A DNA stretch of 64,000 bases from Prorocentrum cordatum (taxonomy: Eukaryota > Sar > Dinophyceae > Prorocentrales > Prorocentraceae), in the NCBI GenBank assembly GCA_963575745.1, contig CAUYUJ010002113.1:462501-526500 (forward strand). The letters are read 5' to 3'. This document shows positions 12,909 through 32,797 of this stretch, one piece after another. The number at the start of each line of letters is the position of its first letter. Position 1 is the stretch's first letter. The notes under the pieces are model-generated. The model did no database searches, was not told the origin of the DNA, and saw nothing but the letters and a program-made list of their open reading frames with translations. Both the position numbers and the translations under genes were made by a program.

Positions 12909-13172
12909 GGCAATTCTTTCCATACGCCTCGGGGCAAGGGCGCACTGAGATACAGTCAAAAACCCTAATAAGGACGCGCGGTAAGGACGCAAGACCCTTG
13001 GAAGCCGAAGTTGGGATTTTTGGGGAGGCGGACGACGAAAACCCCAAGGACGCAAGAGCAAGGAAGAGCAAGGACGCAAGGGTACCCTGAGCAAAGTCGC
13101 GCGTCCTTATTAAGGTATTTGACGGTAATCCTTTCCATATGCCTCGGGGCAAGGGCGCCTTGAGAGAACGGC
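12909..13172. mobile_element. TIR element flanked by 40-bp direct repeats
   Basis: The core, 12955-13123, has inverted ends: GTCAAAAACCCTAATAAGG at the left and CCTTATTAAGGTATTTGAC at the right. The inside carries AAGGACGCAAG repeats. A second copy is at 32623-32797. The core here sits between two roughly 40-bp direct repeats with TTTCCATACGCCTCGGGG (12909-12952) and TTTCCATATGCCTCGGGG (13128-13172). These are either an unusually long target duplication or a nested older repeat. Confidence 0.75.
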
Positions 13173-13211
13173 AGCTCCAAAGCGGTCCCCCGACGCCCCC
13201 CGGGGCCCGAG

Positions 13212-13306
13212 CGCACCGGTGTCTCCTGCTGCGTCCAGCCACGGCGGCGAGGGCCCCCACCCAAAGGCTGGCCTCCGTTGTCTCAGCTCGCCCTCCGCTG
13301 AAAAAC
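13212..13306. repeat. dispersed repeat, copy 1 (second at 15216-15305)
   Basis: Both copies share GGTGTC, GCTGCGTCCAGCC and GCCCTCCGCTG in the same order and spacing, at roughly 75% identity. They could be duplicated exon fragments or part of an element. No frame is clearly conserved. Confidence 0.6.
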
Positions 13307-13310
13307 AGAT

Positions 13311-13510
13311 GGTCAGGAACTTTTGCTTGGCCTGTCGCGGCGGCGGCCCTGGCGACACGCCATGCCTCGCCAACGGATGGCGTGTCGCCCCGGTCCGCCG
13401 GGCGGGCGGCTGGCAACAGCTCGGCACGTGGACGCTCGGGGCGAATGGCGCATCGCGCCGAGGCGCGGTGGGCCAGAATCGGCGGGACACGCGAGCCAAA
13501 AGTCCCCGAG
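13311..13510. mobile_element. short TIR element, GTGTCGC family, copy 2
   Basis: Left end GGTCAGGAACTTTTGCTTGG and right end near GAGCCAAAAGTCCCCGAG. The inner GTGTCGC and GGGACACGCGAGCC motifs match the copies at 651, 38583 and 58776. Confidence 0.75.
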
Positions 13511-13675
13511 CGTAGTCCATCCTTGCGATCCTGCTTGACTGTGCCCGAGGGCACCGGGCTGGCGCGGTTGGCGCCAGCCGCGGTCTCACACCTCCGCCCC
13601 AGGGTCGGCCGCGTGGGCCCGCAGCGCCGCGTCCAGCTCGCCGCGCTCCACGTTGCAGAAGTCCCCGACCACCTT

Positions 13676-14150
13676 CTGCCTCCGCCTCCTCCTCATCCTC
13701 CTTCCTTCCTTCTCTTTGTGTCCTCCCCCTCCTCCTCCACCTGCATGTCCTCCTCCTCCTCCTCCTCCTCCTCCTCCTCCTCCCTCCCTCCTCCTCCTCC
13801 TCCTCCTCTCCTCCTCCTCCTCCTCCTCCTCCTGCCTCCTCCTCCTCCTCCTCCTCCTTCTCAACGTCGTCTTCTCCTCCCTGCAGCATCCTCCCCCCCT
13901 CCCTCCCTCTCTCCAGCCTCCCCCTCCTCACTCCCATCCTCCTTCCCTCCCTCCCTCCTTCCTCCCACCTCCTCCCTCTCCCCCTCCTTCCCTCCTCCTC
14001 CGTGCCTTCCCCCTCCTCCGTCCGCCTTCCTCGTCCTCCTTCACCTCCGTGACCGTCTCCTCCCTACCTCACTCCCCCCTCCTCCTCCTCCTCCTCCTCC
14101 TCCTCCTCCTCCTCCTCCTCCCTCCTCCTCCTCCTCCTCCTCCTTCGTCT
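13676..14150. repeat. (CCT)n pyrimidine array
   Basis: About 475 bp of CCT/CTC with CCCTCCTT interruptions. Long Ser/Pro/Leu frames here are artefacts. Confidence 0.9.
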
Positions 14151-14261
14151 CTCCTCCTCATCTGCCACAGTGCATGCACCGACTGTATTGTCCACAGGCC
14201 CCCTGCGAGTCCTCAATATTGAGGATTGTAAGCGCGACGTATACGTACAATAACAAGCCTG

Positions 14262-14440
14262 GCCTCAACAAATCTAGTTAGGGTCACGTCTTCCCCGATC
14301 TCCGAGGGTGCTACGTGGAGCGGGGTGCCCCAGGACTTCGTTGCGGTCCTCGGGGCACGAGCGAGCTCCGCGGGGCATCCGCTGGCACGCCGACTTCTTC
14401 TCCGAGGGCCCAGCATCCGGGCCGCCCCGGGCACTCGCGC
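14262..14440 (-). CDS. possible ankyrin-like exon fragment
   Basis: One minus-strand frame reads KSWGTPLHVAPSEIGEDV followed by a TLTRFVEARL-like stretch. This resembles an ankyrin repeat: G-TPLH-A, a short helix, then V-x-x-L/F-V-E-A. Only one repeat is visible. The donor is unclear; GAGGCCAG followed by GC is one option. Proline in place of the second alanine weakens the match. It could be a decayed exon or chance. Confidence 0.22.
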
Positions 14441-14571
14441 GCGCATCTGGGGCTCCCCGCGCGACCTTCTCCTAGGCCCTGGGGGCGCGACTCGAAATCA
14501 CAAACCTCCAGCACGCCCGACGCCCCTTAGTCAAGATGCTGGAATCCGCAGACCCTTCGTCGTGTGTGAGA

Positions 14572-14620
14572 CGCTGTCACCATCGTCGTCGTCGTCGTCG
14601 TCGTCGCCGTCACCAGCCTT
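14572..14620. repeat. (CGT)n microsatellite
   Basis: A short run of CGT units. The next stretch, 14690-15060, is rich in G- and C-homopolymers and has no recognised gene. Confidence 0.8.
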
Positions 14621-15215
14621 AAAAAAGTAGGAACGAACAGAGAAGATAGAACGTCGTAGTTGAGTAGATTCCCTCTCATTTTTCCCTTCCCTGACGGAGG
14701 GGATGTTGTACGGCGGGGGGGGTACGGGAGGGTATGGGGAGGTGGTACGGGGGGGTGGTCCTGGGACGGGACAGATTACCGCCTCCCCCCTCGGGGTCCC
14801 GGCGGCCCCCCCTCCCCTCCCCAGTCCCCCTTTGAACAAGGAGGACAGGGGGGGGCCCCTGGGGGGGTCCAGGAGGTTGTGGGGGAGGGTGGCCCTGGGT
14901 CGGAAAACCACCCCCTCTGGGGTCCAGGCGAGTTCCGATGGGGGGGGGGCAGCGGGGGTCCTGGGGGAGGTCCCGCCTTCAAGGTCGGCGGCCCCGGCTG
15001 TAAGGCCTTCACAACAAGGACCTCTTTCGGCTCGGGAGGGGCTGCTCTGCTCTGGTCTCCTGGCCGTTCCCTCGGAACCCAATCGCGGCCGAGGCTCGCC
15101 GTGGCCTGAAAAGCCCCGTCGTTCCAGATTCAGCGTTCCTGATGCCTCTTAAGTAGCGCGATTGCTGCATGACGAGACGGCCTCGAAGGACCCCTCCTGG
15201 GGTCCGAAACGCACC

Positions 15216-15305
15216 AGGTGTCCGAGCTGCGTCCAGCCGTGGCGACGAGGGCCCCGCCCTCCCCCGGCAGGCCTGGTCTCAGCTGGCCCTCCGCTGGGAG
15301 AGGAG
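15216..15305. repeat. dispersed repeat, copy 2
   Basis: Homologous to 13212-13306 (shared GCTGCGTCCAGCC and GCCCTCCGCTG). Surrounding frames on both strands are open, but none is identifiable. Confidence 0.6.
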
Positions 15306-15475
15306 GCGAGGAGCAGGCAGGTGGACGACGAACGCGCGGGCGGAAGGCTGGGGCCGGAGGCAGTTGTGGACATAGGCGGGCGGGCACGCCCTGAGGTGGT
15401 CCCGAGGCCAGTCCTGAAGCAGCCTTGGGGCCTTGCGGACCACCTCGGTCTCGGGCCTAGCCAGCCAGGGGACCT

Positions 15476-15690
15476 CAGAATCGAATCGACAAGTCGGATC
15501 GGAAGTCGACATGAATCGGATCGGCGGAAATCGGCAGCCGAGTCGGGAAAAGCCGAATCGGCATAAATCGGCAGGCCAGTGTGCGTCCAATAGGAAATCA
15601 GAACCCCAATCGGAATCCAAAGTCGAATCGAATCGGAATCGGAATCAAGCGAAATCGAATCGGATCGAATCGGAGGAATCGAAACGAGCC
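15476..15690. repeat. AATCGGATCGG degenerate minisatellite
   Basis: Short GAATCGGAATCG/GGATCGG units repeat over about 210 bp. Related sequence follows another element at 58300-58480. Confidence 0.8.
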
Positions 15691-15852
15691 CTGCCAGCTA
15701 TCGCCCGGGGGCTCCCGCCCCCGCTTCTCATCAAGGAGCGACCAGGACGGCCCAGGAGGCCCTTCGAGATCGCCCCGGCACGGCCCCCGAGGCTCCCGGG
15801 GCGGACACCGCCAGGCCGCAGGAAGCCCGCCCCTCCAGGGTGGGTCCCATGG

Positions 15853-16035
15853 CTCGAGTAGGGGATCGACTGCAGGTTTGCTTTTCACCTCAACCTTGAT
15901 TTCCACGTCGACTCTCCAACACAGATGCGAAGAGTATTCGCAGAGATGCGAAGGTTCTGCGAGTTGCCCGTGGATTCGACGAGGACAACCCATTCTGGGG
16001 TATAGATCAGTTCCGCGATCGATCCCCTGCTCTCA
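15853..16035. mobile_element. TIR element, GGGGATCGACTGCAG family, copy 1
   Basis: Left end CGAGTAGGGGATCGACTGC; right end GCGATCGATCCCCTGCTC. GATTCGACGAGGACAA and TTCTGGGGTATA lie in the right half and are shared with the copy at 29372-29552. It abuts the next element at 16036. Confidence 0.7.
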
Positions 16036-16235
16036 GGTCGGGCCTGTCCCCCTACAGGGGGAAGTTTGGGCGAAACGTGAAACAGACGCAAAAAATGCCC
16101 CCCCCAAAAAAAATCAAAAAATAGTCCACTTTTGAAATCAAAAAATAATAATTAAAAAAAAATCAAAAAAAAAAAAAAGACTATCTTGTGACCACTTTTG
16201 AACATCCCCCCTGCAGAGGGACATGCCCGACCTTA
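16036..16235. mobile_element. P-family TIR element (GTCGGGCCTGTCC), copy 1
   Basis: Left end GGTCGGGCCTGTCCCCC then TACAGGGGG; right end CTGCAGAGGGACATGCCCG then ACC. The AT-rich centre has poly-A runs and CTATCTTGTGACC. This is the longest P copy. The left border reads CTCAG/GTCGGG, a donor-like junction shared with other copies. Confidence 0.8.
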
Positions 16236-16369
16236 GCCCTGCTCGAAGGGCGCCCCCCCTCCGCGCAGCGCGGGCCCCGCGGGACGGGCGGCGGTGGCCC
16301 TCTTCCCGAGCAGGCGGAGGGCGCCCGAGGGCCTCGCCGAGGAGGCGGCGAGGCCCCCTCCCCTGCTCC

Positions 16370-16612
16370 GCCTCCTCCTCCTCCTCCTCCTCCTCCTCCT
16401 CCTCCCCCCCTCCCTCCTCCTCCTCCTCCCCCTCCTCCTCCTCCTCCTCCTCCTCCTCCCTCCTCCTCCTCCTCCTCCTCCTCCTCCTCCTCCTTCTCCT
16501 TCCTCCTCCTCCTCCTCCCCCTCCTCCCTCCTCCTCCTCCTCCTCCTCCTCCTCCTCCTCCTCCTCCTCCCCCTCCTCCTCCTCCTCCTCCTCCTCCTCC
16601 TCCTCCTCCTCC
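16370..16612. repeat. (CCT)n pyrimidine array
   Basis: About 240 bp of near-pure CCT with a few CCC and CTT interruptions. The frames are artefacts. Confidence 0.9.
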
Positions 16613-16761
16613 AGGCACCGGGAGTCGGCGAGGCCCCCCTCCCCGGCCCGAAAAGGGGGGTTGTGGGCTGCGGAGTCGATGGCACCCCCGGGATGGGATC
16701 TCCTCGCCGGGCCGCGCGCAGAGCGTCCACAGGAGCCTCCTCAGAGGTATCCATGAGTGAA

Positions 16762-16922
16762 GGGGCCCCAGGACACACAAATAAATACACACAAATAAAA
16801 ATATTCCCCATATTTTCATATATTTTTGGGTTTTTTGTCTTCCCCCCCACTTCCCATATTTTCCCATATTTTCTGGGAAATCAAAGATTAATTGTGTCTG
16901 TGTGTTTCTTTTCCTCCTGAAT
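16762..16922. mobile_element. CACACAAATA-family hairpin element, copy 1
   Basis: Begins GGGCCCCAGGACACACAAAT and ends TTGTGTCTGTGTGTTTC then TTTTCCTCCTGA. Two inverted CCCATATTTTC blocks flank a TCTTCCCCCCCAC centre. Copies at 41167, 46481 and 58138 are about 80-90% identical, which suggests recent spread. Confidence 0.8.
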
Positions 16923-17097
16923 GAGGGGAGGCCGAGAGCCAGCGCTGACCCCACGATCACCGAATGCAGAAGTCTCCTGCTGATTTTTTGACGAGGCCTG
17001 CAGGATGGATTTCCTCGTCGGGCTGTGCGCGGACTGTTCACGGATGTGCGAGAAGTCTACGGATGGCTGGGGGATTCGACGAACGAGTCAAGCCTCG

Positions 17098-27178
<10,081 letters not shown>

Positions 27179-27179
27179 G

Positions 27180-28020
27180 CCCCCGGAGCCGCCGAGGGTG
27201 GGGGGCTGCTATACAGGTGCCCCCTGGCCCAGGGAGCCCCAGGCTCCTCGCACGATGTCGGAGGCCACTGGGGCCTTCAGGGCCTCGTGATGGGGTGCTC
27301 TGGAGGTCGGGGGGGCCTCCTCGGAAATCCTCTGGAGGCGCCTTGGGCCGTGGGCACTTCTAGCAACACCCGCCTGGGGGGGGGGGGCCTCCCTGCGGCG
27401 ACTCCGCAGGGTGTGGTTGGCAGAGGGTGCGGTTTGCGATCGGCACCCTGGCACCCTGGTGGGGCACCCAGGAGGGGCCAGCGGATACCTCTAAGTAGAG
27501 CGTTCTCCGCCACGCCCCGAGGAGGCCCGACGATGACAGCGTCGTGCCCCCCGGGCCCCACTGGCACCGATGGCAAATCACACCCAGGCTTGACCACACC
27601 CTTTGTAGTCGCCGATCCTTGAAGCCCAATCGGCTTTTTTCCGAACGCAAAGACTCACCTGCAACTAGCATCAACGAATTACTCCGGAATGCCGTGGCGG
27701 ATATCCGCCGCCATGCCAGTCCGAGAGCATCGCAAGCTCACGGAGGAGGCACGAGGGAAGAGAGGAGGATGGGGGAGTGGACGCGGGGGGAGAGTGGACA
27801 GCGTGATTGCCAAGGACGGCTGTCACGCACATCGGCTGCTTACGCCCTGGCCCATGCAGCGCAGACGGCTACAGTCATGTTGCTCTTGTGGCCACGGCGA
27901 GCCTCGGCCGCGAATAGGCTGCCCCACCTGGATCTGAGGAACGGCCCGAAGACTAGAGAGCCCCTCTGGAGCCCGATGCGGTCCTTGTCTCAGCGTCTTG
28001 GCTGCGCGGGGAAAAAGCGG
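27180..28020. other. no gene recognised
   Basis: GC-rich, with a G run near 27377-27387. Frames on both strands are short and unlike known families. It would hold the promoter or 5' region of the sugar kinase, but no promoter motif is evident. Confidence 0.4.
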
Positions 28021-28029
28021 GAGCAGGAA

Positions 28030-28365
28030 GAGAGAGGAGGAGGAGGAGGAGGAGGAGGAGGAGGAGGAGGAGGAGGAGGAGGAGAAGGAGGAGGACGAGG
28101 AGGAGGTGGAGGAGGGAGGGAGGGAGGGAGAAAGGGAGGGAGGGAGAAAGCAAGGAGAAGGGAGGAGGAAGGAGGAGGAGGAGGAGGAGAGGAGGAGGAG
28201 GAGGAGGAGGAGGGAGGGAGGAGGAGGAGAGGAGGGAGGAGGAGGAGGAGCAGGAGGAGGAGAAGGCGGAGAAGGTGGAGGAGGAAGAGGAGGAGGAGGA
28301 GGAGGAGGAAGAGGAGGAGGAGGAGGAGGATGAAGAGGAGGAGGAGGAGGAGGAGAGACGGGGGC
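28030..28365. repeat. (GAG)n/(GGA)n purine array
   Basis: About 335 bp of GAG/GGAGGGAGG. A further (GA)n run is at 28520-28549. Confidence 0.92.
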
Positions 28366-28620
28366 GGCAGAGGCCTCCAGGCTTCCGGGGCATCGGCAAC
28401 CAGCCCCGAGAACGAGGCAGGACGCCAGAACGAGACGGCTCCCGAGTTCGCCCGCACGGGAAGACCTCGGGGCACAGGGCAGCAGTGGTCGTCACAATCC
28501 GCCGCCAGAAGCGAAGGCGTAGAGGGAGAGAGAGAGAGAGAGAGAGAGAAAAAAAAACACTCCTCGTTCGGGGAACGGGCTCCCAGCTTGAGGGAATTCC
28601 ATCCGCGTCCTCAGTACGTC

Positions 28621-28700
28621 AAAGGGAAGCCTCTTCCCTTTGTCCCTTCCCCGGCGGAAGGGGGGGGGTCCAGGGGGGGGGGGGGGTCAGATCCGCATCG
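28621..28700. repeat. CTTCCCTTTG-G-run dispersed repeat
   Basis: GGGAAGCCTCTTCCCTTTG then CCTTCCCCGGCGGAAGG and a long G run. This matches 46870-46965 and, more weakly, 14670-14710. Confidence 0.6.
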
Positions 28701-29371
28701 CCTCTGATGGTCCTCCTCTCCCACGCCAGTACTTCTCCGGCGCGGCGGAACAAAGAGGAGAAAGATGGGGAACCGCGAGCCCGTGGTGGCAGGGACTTCT
28801 GGGTCACTGGCCCGCCCGATTCGGCCTCGAGGTCGCCGGACCCATTTTCCCCAGGGGCTACGGGCCACTGGGTACGGGCCACTGGGCAGTCAGTGGGAGA
28901 GGACCGAGGAGGGAAAGGGGAGCACGGAGGATGAGGTGGATATGTGGAGGACGAGACGAGATGGTGGAGAGCGAGGGGGAGCGAGAAGGATGAGGAGGGG
29001 GAGTGAAGGCGGAGGAGGCAGAGGAGCACGAGGATGATGCGGAGGAGGACAAGGAGAAAGACAACACGCTTTTGCATGGCTCGCAAACCGTCTTATCGGC
29101 GCGGATCGGGGAGATCTCCCGAGAAGACACGATGCTCTTCCGAGGGGCAAGAACGAGGAAATGCCGGGAGGACACATGGCTTGACGACTCTTCGGAAAAA
29201 AAAGTGACGGTGCCCATATGAGCTTGAATGGCCGACAACAGTCATGTCGAGCCCAGGGGCGAGGACGCACAGCACAGGTGCAAGACCCTTGGAGTTTCAC
29301 GCTGCAGACAGAGACAACGGCGGCAAGCCAAAGCGCAGGGCCGAACATAACAGGATGCGCAAGGGCAACCT

Positions 29372-29552
29372 TCGAGTAGGGGATCGACTACAGAATTGGT
29401 CTGCCCCAGACTTGGTGTTTTTCAGTCGAATCCATGAAAAATGCGACGATGGTTCCGTTGACCTGCCAACATGCTACGTATCCTCTCCTGGATTCGACGA
29501 GAAAATCAATGCTGGGGCACATAAACTCTGCAGTCGGTCCTCTGCTCGAAGC
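29372..29552. mobile_element. TIR element, GGGGATCGACTGCAG family, copy 2
   Basis: Left CGAGTAGGGGATCGACTAC, right CTGCAGTCGGTCCTCTGCTCG. GGATTCGACGAGAAAATCAA and GCTGGGGCACATAAA are shared with the copy at 15853. A roughly 85-bp GC-rich segment at 29556-29640 follows and could be a small exon, but no frame is convincing. Confidence 0.7.
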
Positions 29553-29639
29553 CTCGATGACGCACTGCATCCCTCACACGCTGCGCCTGGCCGCGGTGCG
29601 CGCCGGCCGTGTCGGGCGCGGCTCGACCGTTGTGGGCCC

Positions 29640-29835
29640 CGGAAACGGCAAGGCCGTTTTTTCACCGTTTCCAAGAAAATGCCCCTTGAACATGGAAACG
29701 GCAACAAAAACGGCGGCCGGAAACGGCAAAAAAACGGCTCCTGGATTGGAATCGGAGCCGGAACCGGTCAAAAAACGGCAACGGAACGGGAAAAAAAACG
29801 GCAAAGCGGAACCGGTAATAAAACGGAACTGTCGT
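29640..29835. repeat. AACGGCAAAAACGG degenerate minisatellite
   Basis: Repeated GGAAACGGCAA/AAAAACGG units over about 195 bp. Confidence 0.8.
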
Positions 29836-29865
29836 TTCCAGGGCCCACTAAGCCCTCTCCTCCTT

Positions 29866-30060
29866 GGCGGCGAGCGAGGGGGGGAAGTGAGAAGGAGAAG
29901 GCTTTCTCAGAAGACGGCGGGACTCCTCAGAAGCCCTCGCGCCTTCTGAGAAGGTTTTCTGTTTTCGGGGAGGGCTTAGAGAACTTCTCAGAAGGCCGGG
30001 GGACTTCCGAGCCTTCTGAGACGGCCCGCCCCTTATCACTTCCCCCCCTCGCTCGCCGCC
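29866..30060. mobile_element. 195-bp element with perfect 24-bp inverted ends
   Basis: The left end GGCGGCGAGCGAGGGGGGGA then AGTG is exactly inverted at 30037-30060. Inner CTTCTGAGAAGG/CTTCTCAGAAGG palindromes repeat four times. Single copy here. Perfect ends suggest recent insertion or strong pairing constraint. Confidence 0.85.
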
Positions 30061-30245
30061 GACCTCCGTTGTCGCAGCTTCTTCCTGGCGTCGGCCCCTG
30101 GGGATCTTGATTTTTCGTTTAGGGCCAGCTCTTCATCACACGGGTCGGGTTGCGACGGCCCCGGGGCCGGGAGGCGGCCTCACGAGGCCCAAAACGACGA
30201 CCAACTGTGCGTCGCGAGGTTTCTGCAAGGCCCGGCTCTGAGGTG

Positions 30246-30396
30246 AAGTCGGGCCAATCCCTCTACAGCAGGAGTATTCGAGAATAGTGCAACAAAATAG
30301 TCTGGCGAGGATCTGCCCAGCATTTCCCTGACAATTCTTGGTTATGTTGTGGAATGTGTTTCATTCTTCTTTCCAACTCCGCCTGTAGGATAAGTC
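30246..30396. mobile_element. P-family TIR element, degraded copy
   Basis: AAGTCGGGCCAATCCCTCTA starts it, and GCCTGTAGGATAAGTCGG ends it. The right end is shared with the start of the next P copy. Confidence 0.6.
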
Positions 30397-30550
30397 GGCC
30401 GTGTCCCCCTACAGGGGGATTTTGGACGAAACATACAAACTACTCAAAAAGTACTTAAAAGATGCAAAAACAAAACTCATAAATAATCCCCTGACTATTT
30501 TTTGACCATTTTTGAATATCCTCCCTGTAGGGGGACAGGCCCGACTTAAC
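30392..30550. mobile_element. P-family TIR element (GTCGGGC), full copy
   Basis: Left AAGTCGGCCGTGTCCCCCTA then CAGGGGG; right CCCTGTAGGGGGACAGGCCC then GACTT. The centre contains GGACGAAACATACAAA and CTGACTATTTTTTGACC, the usual P interior. A further remnant follows at 30551-30583. Confidence 0.85.
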
Positions 30551-30599
30551 TGTAGGAGGACATGCCCTGCCTAACTCTAAGGGGAGGCACCGCTCCCCA

Positions 30600-30815
30600 G
30601 GACCACGCCCCTCGGGTGCGGCCAAGATGGGGGAGTCCAGGAGGGGGGGAGCGCAAATCATGGCCGGCGGCATGTGCGCGGCCCAGGGGGAGGGGGGGGG
30701 GGCAGGGACGTAATGAAACAAGAAGGGGCGCCATGAGATCTGGGGAAATATCATGGCCCACGCCATGATATCTCCCCCCCCCTCGTCATCACCCCCCTCT
30801 CTGCCGCCCCCGACC
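30600..30815. repeat. 215-bp direct repeat, copy 1 (copy 2 at 31190-31412)
   Basis: Both share GCGGCCAAGA, GCAAATCATG, GGCGGCATGTGCGCGGCCCA, GGGACGTAATGAAA and TCATCACCCCCCTCT at about 85% identity. A CATGGCC...CCATGATRTC palindrome lies inside. The two copies bracket a P element. Confidence 0.8.
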
Positions 30816-30935
30816 AGGACCACGCCCCATCCGATCCCCGTCCCCACCAGGATGGCCTTGACCCCGCTGGCCGACGCAGCTCCCTATGGGTGGGAACTTC
30901 TGCAGCTTCCCTCGGGTCTCGCGGGGCTATCCTTA

Positions 30936-31071
30936 GGTCGGGCCTGTCCCCCTACAGGGGGATTTTGGACGACAAATAAAATACTCAAACAATATTCAAA
31001 ATATACTCAACCCCCAGACTATTTTTTACAATTTTTGCTTTTCCCCTGTAGAGGGACAGGCCCGACTTAAG
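30936..31071. mobile_element. P-family TIR element, compact copy
   Basis: A 136-bp copy with left GGTCGGGCCTGTCCCCCTAC and right GTAGAGGGACAGGCCCGACT then TAAG. The left border reads CTTAG/GTCGGG and the right ends ACTTAAG, so plus-strand GT and AG sit exactly at the element borders. Flanking CTATCCTTAG and AAGCCTATCC share CCTAT/CTATCC. Confidence 0.85.
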
Positions 31072-31189
31072 CCTATCCCCACCTGGGAGGGTGGGCCGGT
31101 GGGACTGAGATGCACTGGTCAAGCGACGATGGGGCCCAGACATCCGACGTCCCTTGTTTCTTCACTGCGCGGTCCCGAGAGGTCCTGGC

Positions 31190-31412
31190 CCTTTTCCCAT
31201 CGCCGGCGTTCGATCCTCGGGAGCGGCCAAGAGGGGGGTGTCCAAGAAGGGGGGGTGCAAATCATGACTGGCGGCATGTGCGCGGCCCAGCGGGGGGACC
31301 AGGGACGTAATGAAAAAAGAAGAGGCGCCATGAAATCTGGGGAAACATCATGGCCCCAGCCATGATGTCCGCCCGCCCCTAGTCATCACCCCCCTCTTTT
31401 CCGCCCCCGAGA
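31190..31412. repeat. 215-bp direct repeat, copy 2
   Basis: See copy 1 for shared blocks. It contains GAGGCGCCATGAAATC and ATCATGGCCCCAGCCATGAT, a 20-bp near-palindrome. Confidence 0.8.
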
Positions 31413-31419
31413 TCCTGAG

Positions 31420-31535
31420 TCTCTTTTGACAGCTCCGGGGCCCGGGAAGGGCCCCCATGGAGGCCGAAGACGGCGAAGGTGCTCCGTATCGTGTTTGCTC
31501 CGATGCGTTGGAGGTCTGGGGCTATGTTGCTTCCA
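31420..31535 (-). mobile_element. F-family intron repeat
   Basis: Minus-strand order: CCCCAGACCTCC, CTTCGCCGTCTTCGGCCTCC, GGGGGCCCTTCCCGGGCCCC, then GAGCTGTC. It lies in the predicted intron after the LRR exon at 31762-31913. Confidence 0.65.
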
Positions 31536-31761
31536 TCGCACTCAAGGACCACATCCCAGAAAGAATTTCGAGCACCCAAGAAGGATCGAGACAGTGCCGA
31601 ACGGGTAGCGCCTCCCTGGGCCCGACCCTTGAAGAATCTCAGGTTTCGGTGCTGTCTTGGTGCCCGAAGTTCTCTCTGGCGATCAAGGCTAACGTAGGTT
31701 GGAGCATCAGAAGTCTGGGGATCGGTAAGACGACGCCGCTGCCGATGCCCCAGGGCCGCAC

Positions 31762-31913
31762 CATGTCCGACAGGCCGCCCGACCCCAGCGCGTTGTTGGA
31801 GAGGTCGAGGCTCCTGGGGGGCGCGCCCCCGCCCCGGGGGCCGCGCGCAGCGCCCGCCCCTCCTCGCCGGTGCCCGCGGCCGCCACCACGGGCGTGAGGT
31901 CGGGCATGCCCCT
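31762..31913 (-). CDS. leucine-rich-repeat exon with probable frameshift
   Basis: The acceptor CCCGTAG lies inside the end of a P element, so the exon begins RGMPDLTPVVAAAGTGEEG. After a run of G and C the frame shifts and reads RSLDLSNNALGSGGLSDM, a clear ribonuclease-inhibitor-type LRR (L-x-L-x-x-N-x-L-G-x-x-G). It ends at ATG/GTGCGG (31762/31761). The two halves are in different frames, so one base may be lost in the homopolymers (31818-31840), or the segment is a pseudo-exon. LRR domains bind protein partners; no partner is implied here. The KdgK-like gene starts 4.6 kb downstream on the same strand. Confidence 0.5.
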
Positions 31914-32052
31914 CTACGGGAGGAGCATTCAAAGACAGTAAACAAGGAGTACGAGGACGACTTCTCGAGGATTTGCGGCTATGCCTGAACACCTGTTGAC
32001 CATTTCTTATTCTTCTTCCAGGGTCCGCCTCTAGGAGGACACCCCGGACCTA
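31898..32052. mobile_element. P-family TIR element adjoining the LRR exon
   Basis: Left GGTCGGGCATGCCCCTCTAC and right GTCCGCCTCTAGGAGGACAC then CCCGGACCTA. On the minus strand it directly precedes and supplies the acceptor of the LRR exon. Confidence 0.7.
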
Positions 32053-32117
32053 CCCCTTGCGCCAAGTGGGCGGTCGGAGGAGACGAGGCCAAGAACCCCG
32101 ACCCCCAACCCTCTCGA

Positions 32118-32205
32118 GGCCACGAGAAAATCGCGACGGCAAGCTTTTCGTTACCTTCGGCCTCTGGGGGCCCTTTTACGGCGCCTCGGGGCCGTCAAAC
32201 AGCAC
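32118..32205 (+). mobile_element. F-family repeat, opposite orientation
   Basis: TTACCTTCGGCCTCTGGGGG then CCCTTTTACGGCGCC on the plus strand. This is the only F copy found in that orientation. Confidence 0.5.
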
Positions 32206-32223
32206 GCCTCGGGACAGCGGCAA

Positions 32224-32482
32224 CCCTGACTCCGGATCCGCCCTACTTTGGGGAAATTCGTAAGTAGGGCTTGGAATTTCCGCCTTACTTTTCAAGCCCC
32301 GCCGATGCCAATTTCCGCCCTACTTTTCTGCTGCTGTTTCCGCCCTACTTCTGTGGATTTCCGCCCTACTTTATGTTCGGTGCAGAAATTTCCGCCCTAC
32401 TTTTTCGGCCTCTCATAGGTGGATTTCCGACGCAATTTTAAGTTGGGAAAAAAAACAAAGTAGGGCGGATCTGGAGTCAGGG
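32224..32482. mobile_element. 259-bp CCCTGACTCC element, copy 1
   Basis: Ends CCCTGACTCCGGATCCGCCC and GGGCGGATCTGGAGTCAGGG are inverted. The interior has six TTTCCGCCCTACTT-type direct repeats. It is about 93% identical to 57588-57844, which lies in opposite orientation next to an LRR exon. Confidence 0.9.
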
Positions 32483-32622
32483 AACTGGTCCGGGGGAGCG
32501 GGCCGAGGCCAGCGGGGACTGCTCGGGGGACCCGCGGAGGGCAGCCTGGGCTGCCTGTGGGGGCCGTCTGCGCGCAACTCCGAAGCCTTACCAGCCAGGT
32601 GCGAGACCAGATCGGATCGGGA

Positions 32623-32797
32623 TACAATCAGAAACCCTAATAAGGACGCGCGGTAAGATTGCAAGACCCTTGGAAACCGAAGTTGGGATTTTGGGGGCGG
32701 CGGACGACGAAAACCCCAAGGACGCAAGAGCAAGGAAGAGCAAGGACGCAAGGGCATCCTGAGTAAAGTCGCGCGTCCTTATTCGGGTTTTTGACTG
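32623..32797. mobile_element. AAGGACGCGCG TIR element, copy 2
   Basis: Ends CAGAAACCCTAATAAGGACG and CGTCCTTATTCGGGTTTTTG are inverted. The interior TTGGGATTTTGGGGGCGGCG and AAGGACGCAAGAGCAAGG are nearly identical to the copy at 12955. Confidence 0.85.

Noticed and set aside
30753-31070. Plus-strand frame MALTPLADAAPYGWELLQLP before a P element, as an LRR exon
   Set aside because: The leucine pattern lacks the L-x-x-L-x-L-x-x-N core, and all firm exons are on the minus strand.
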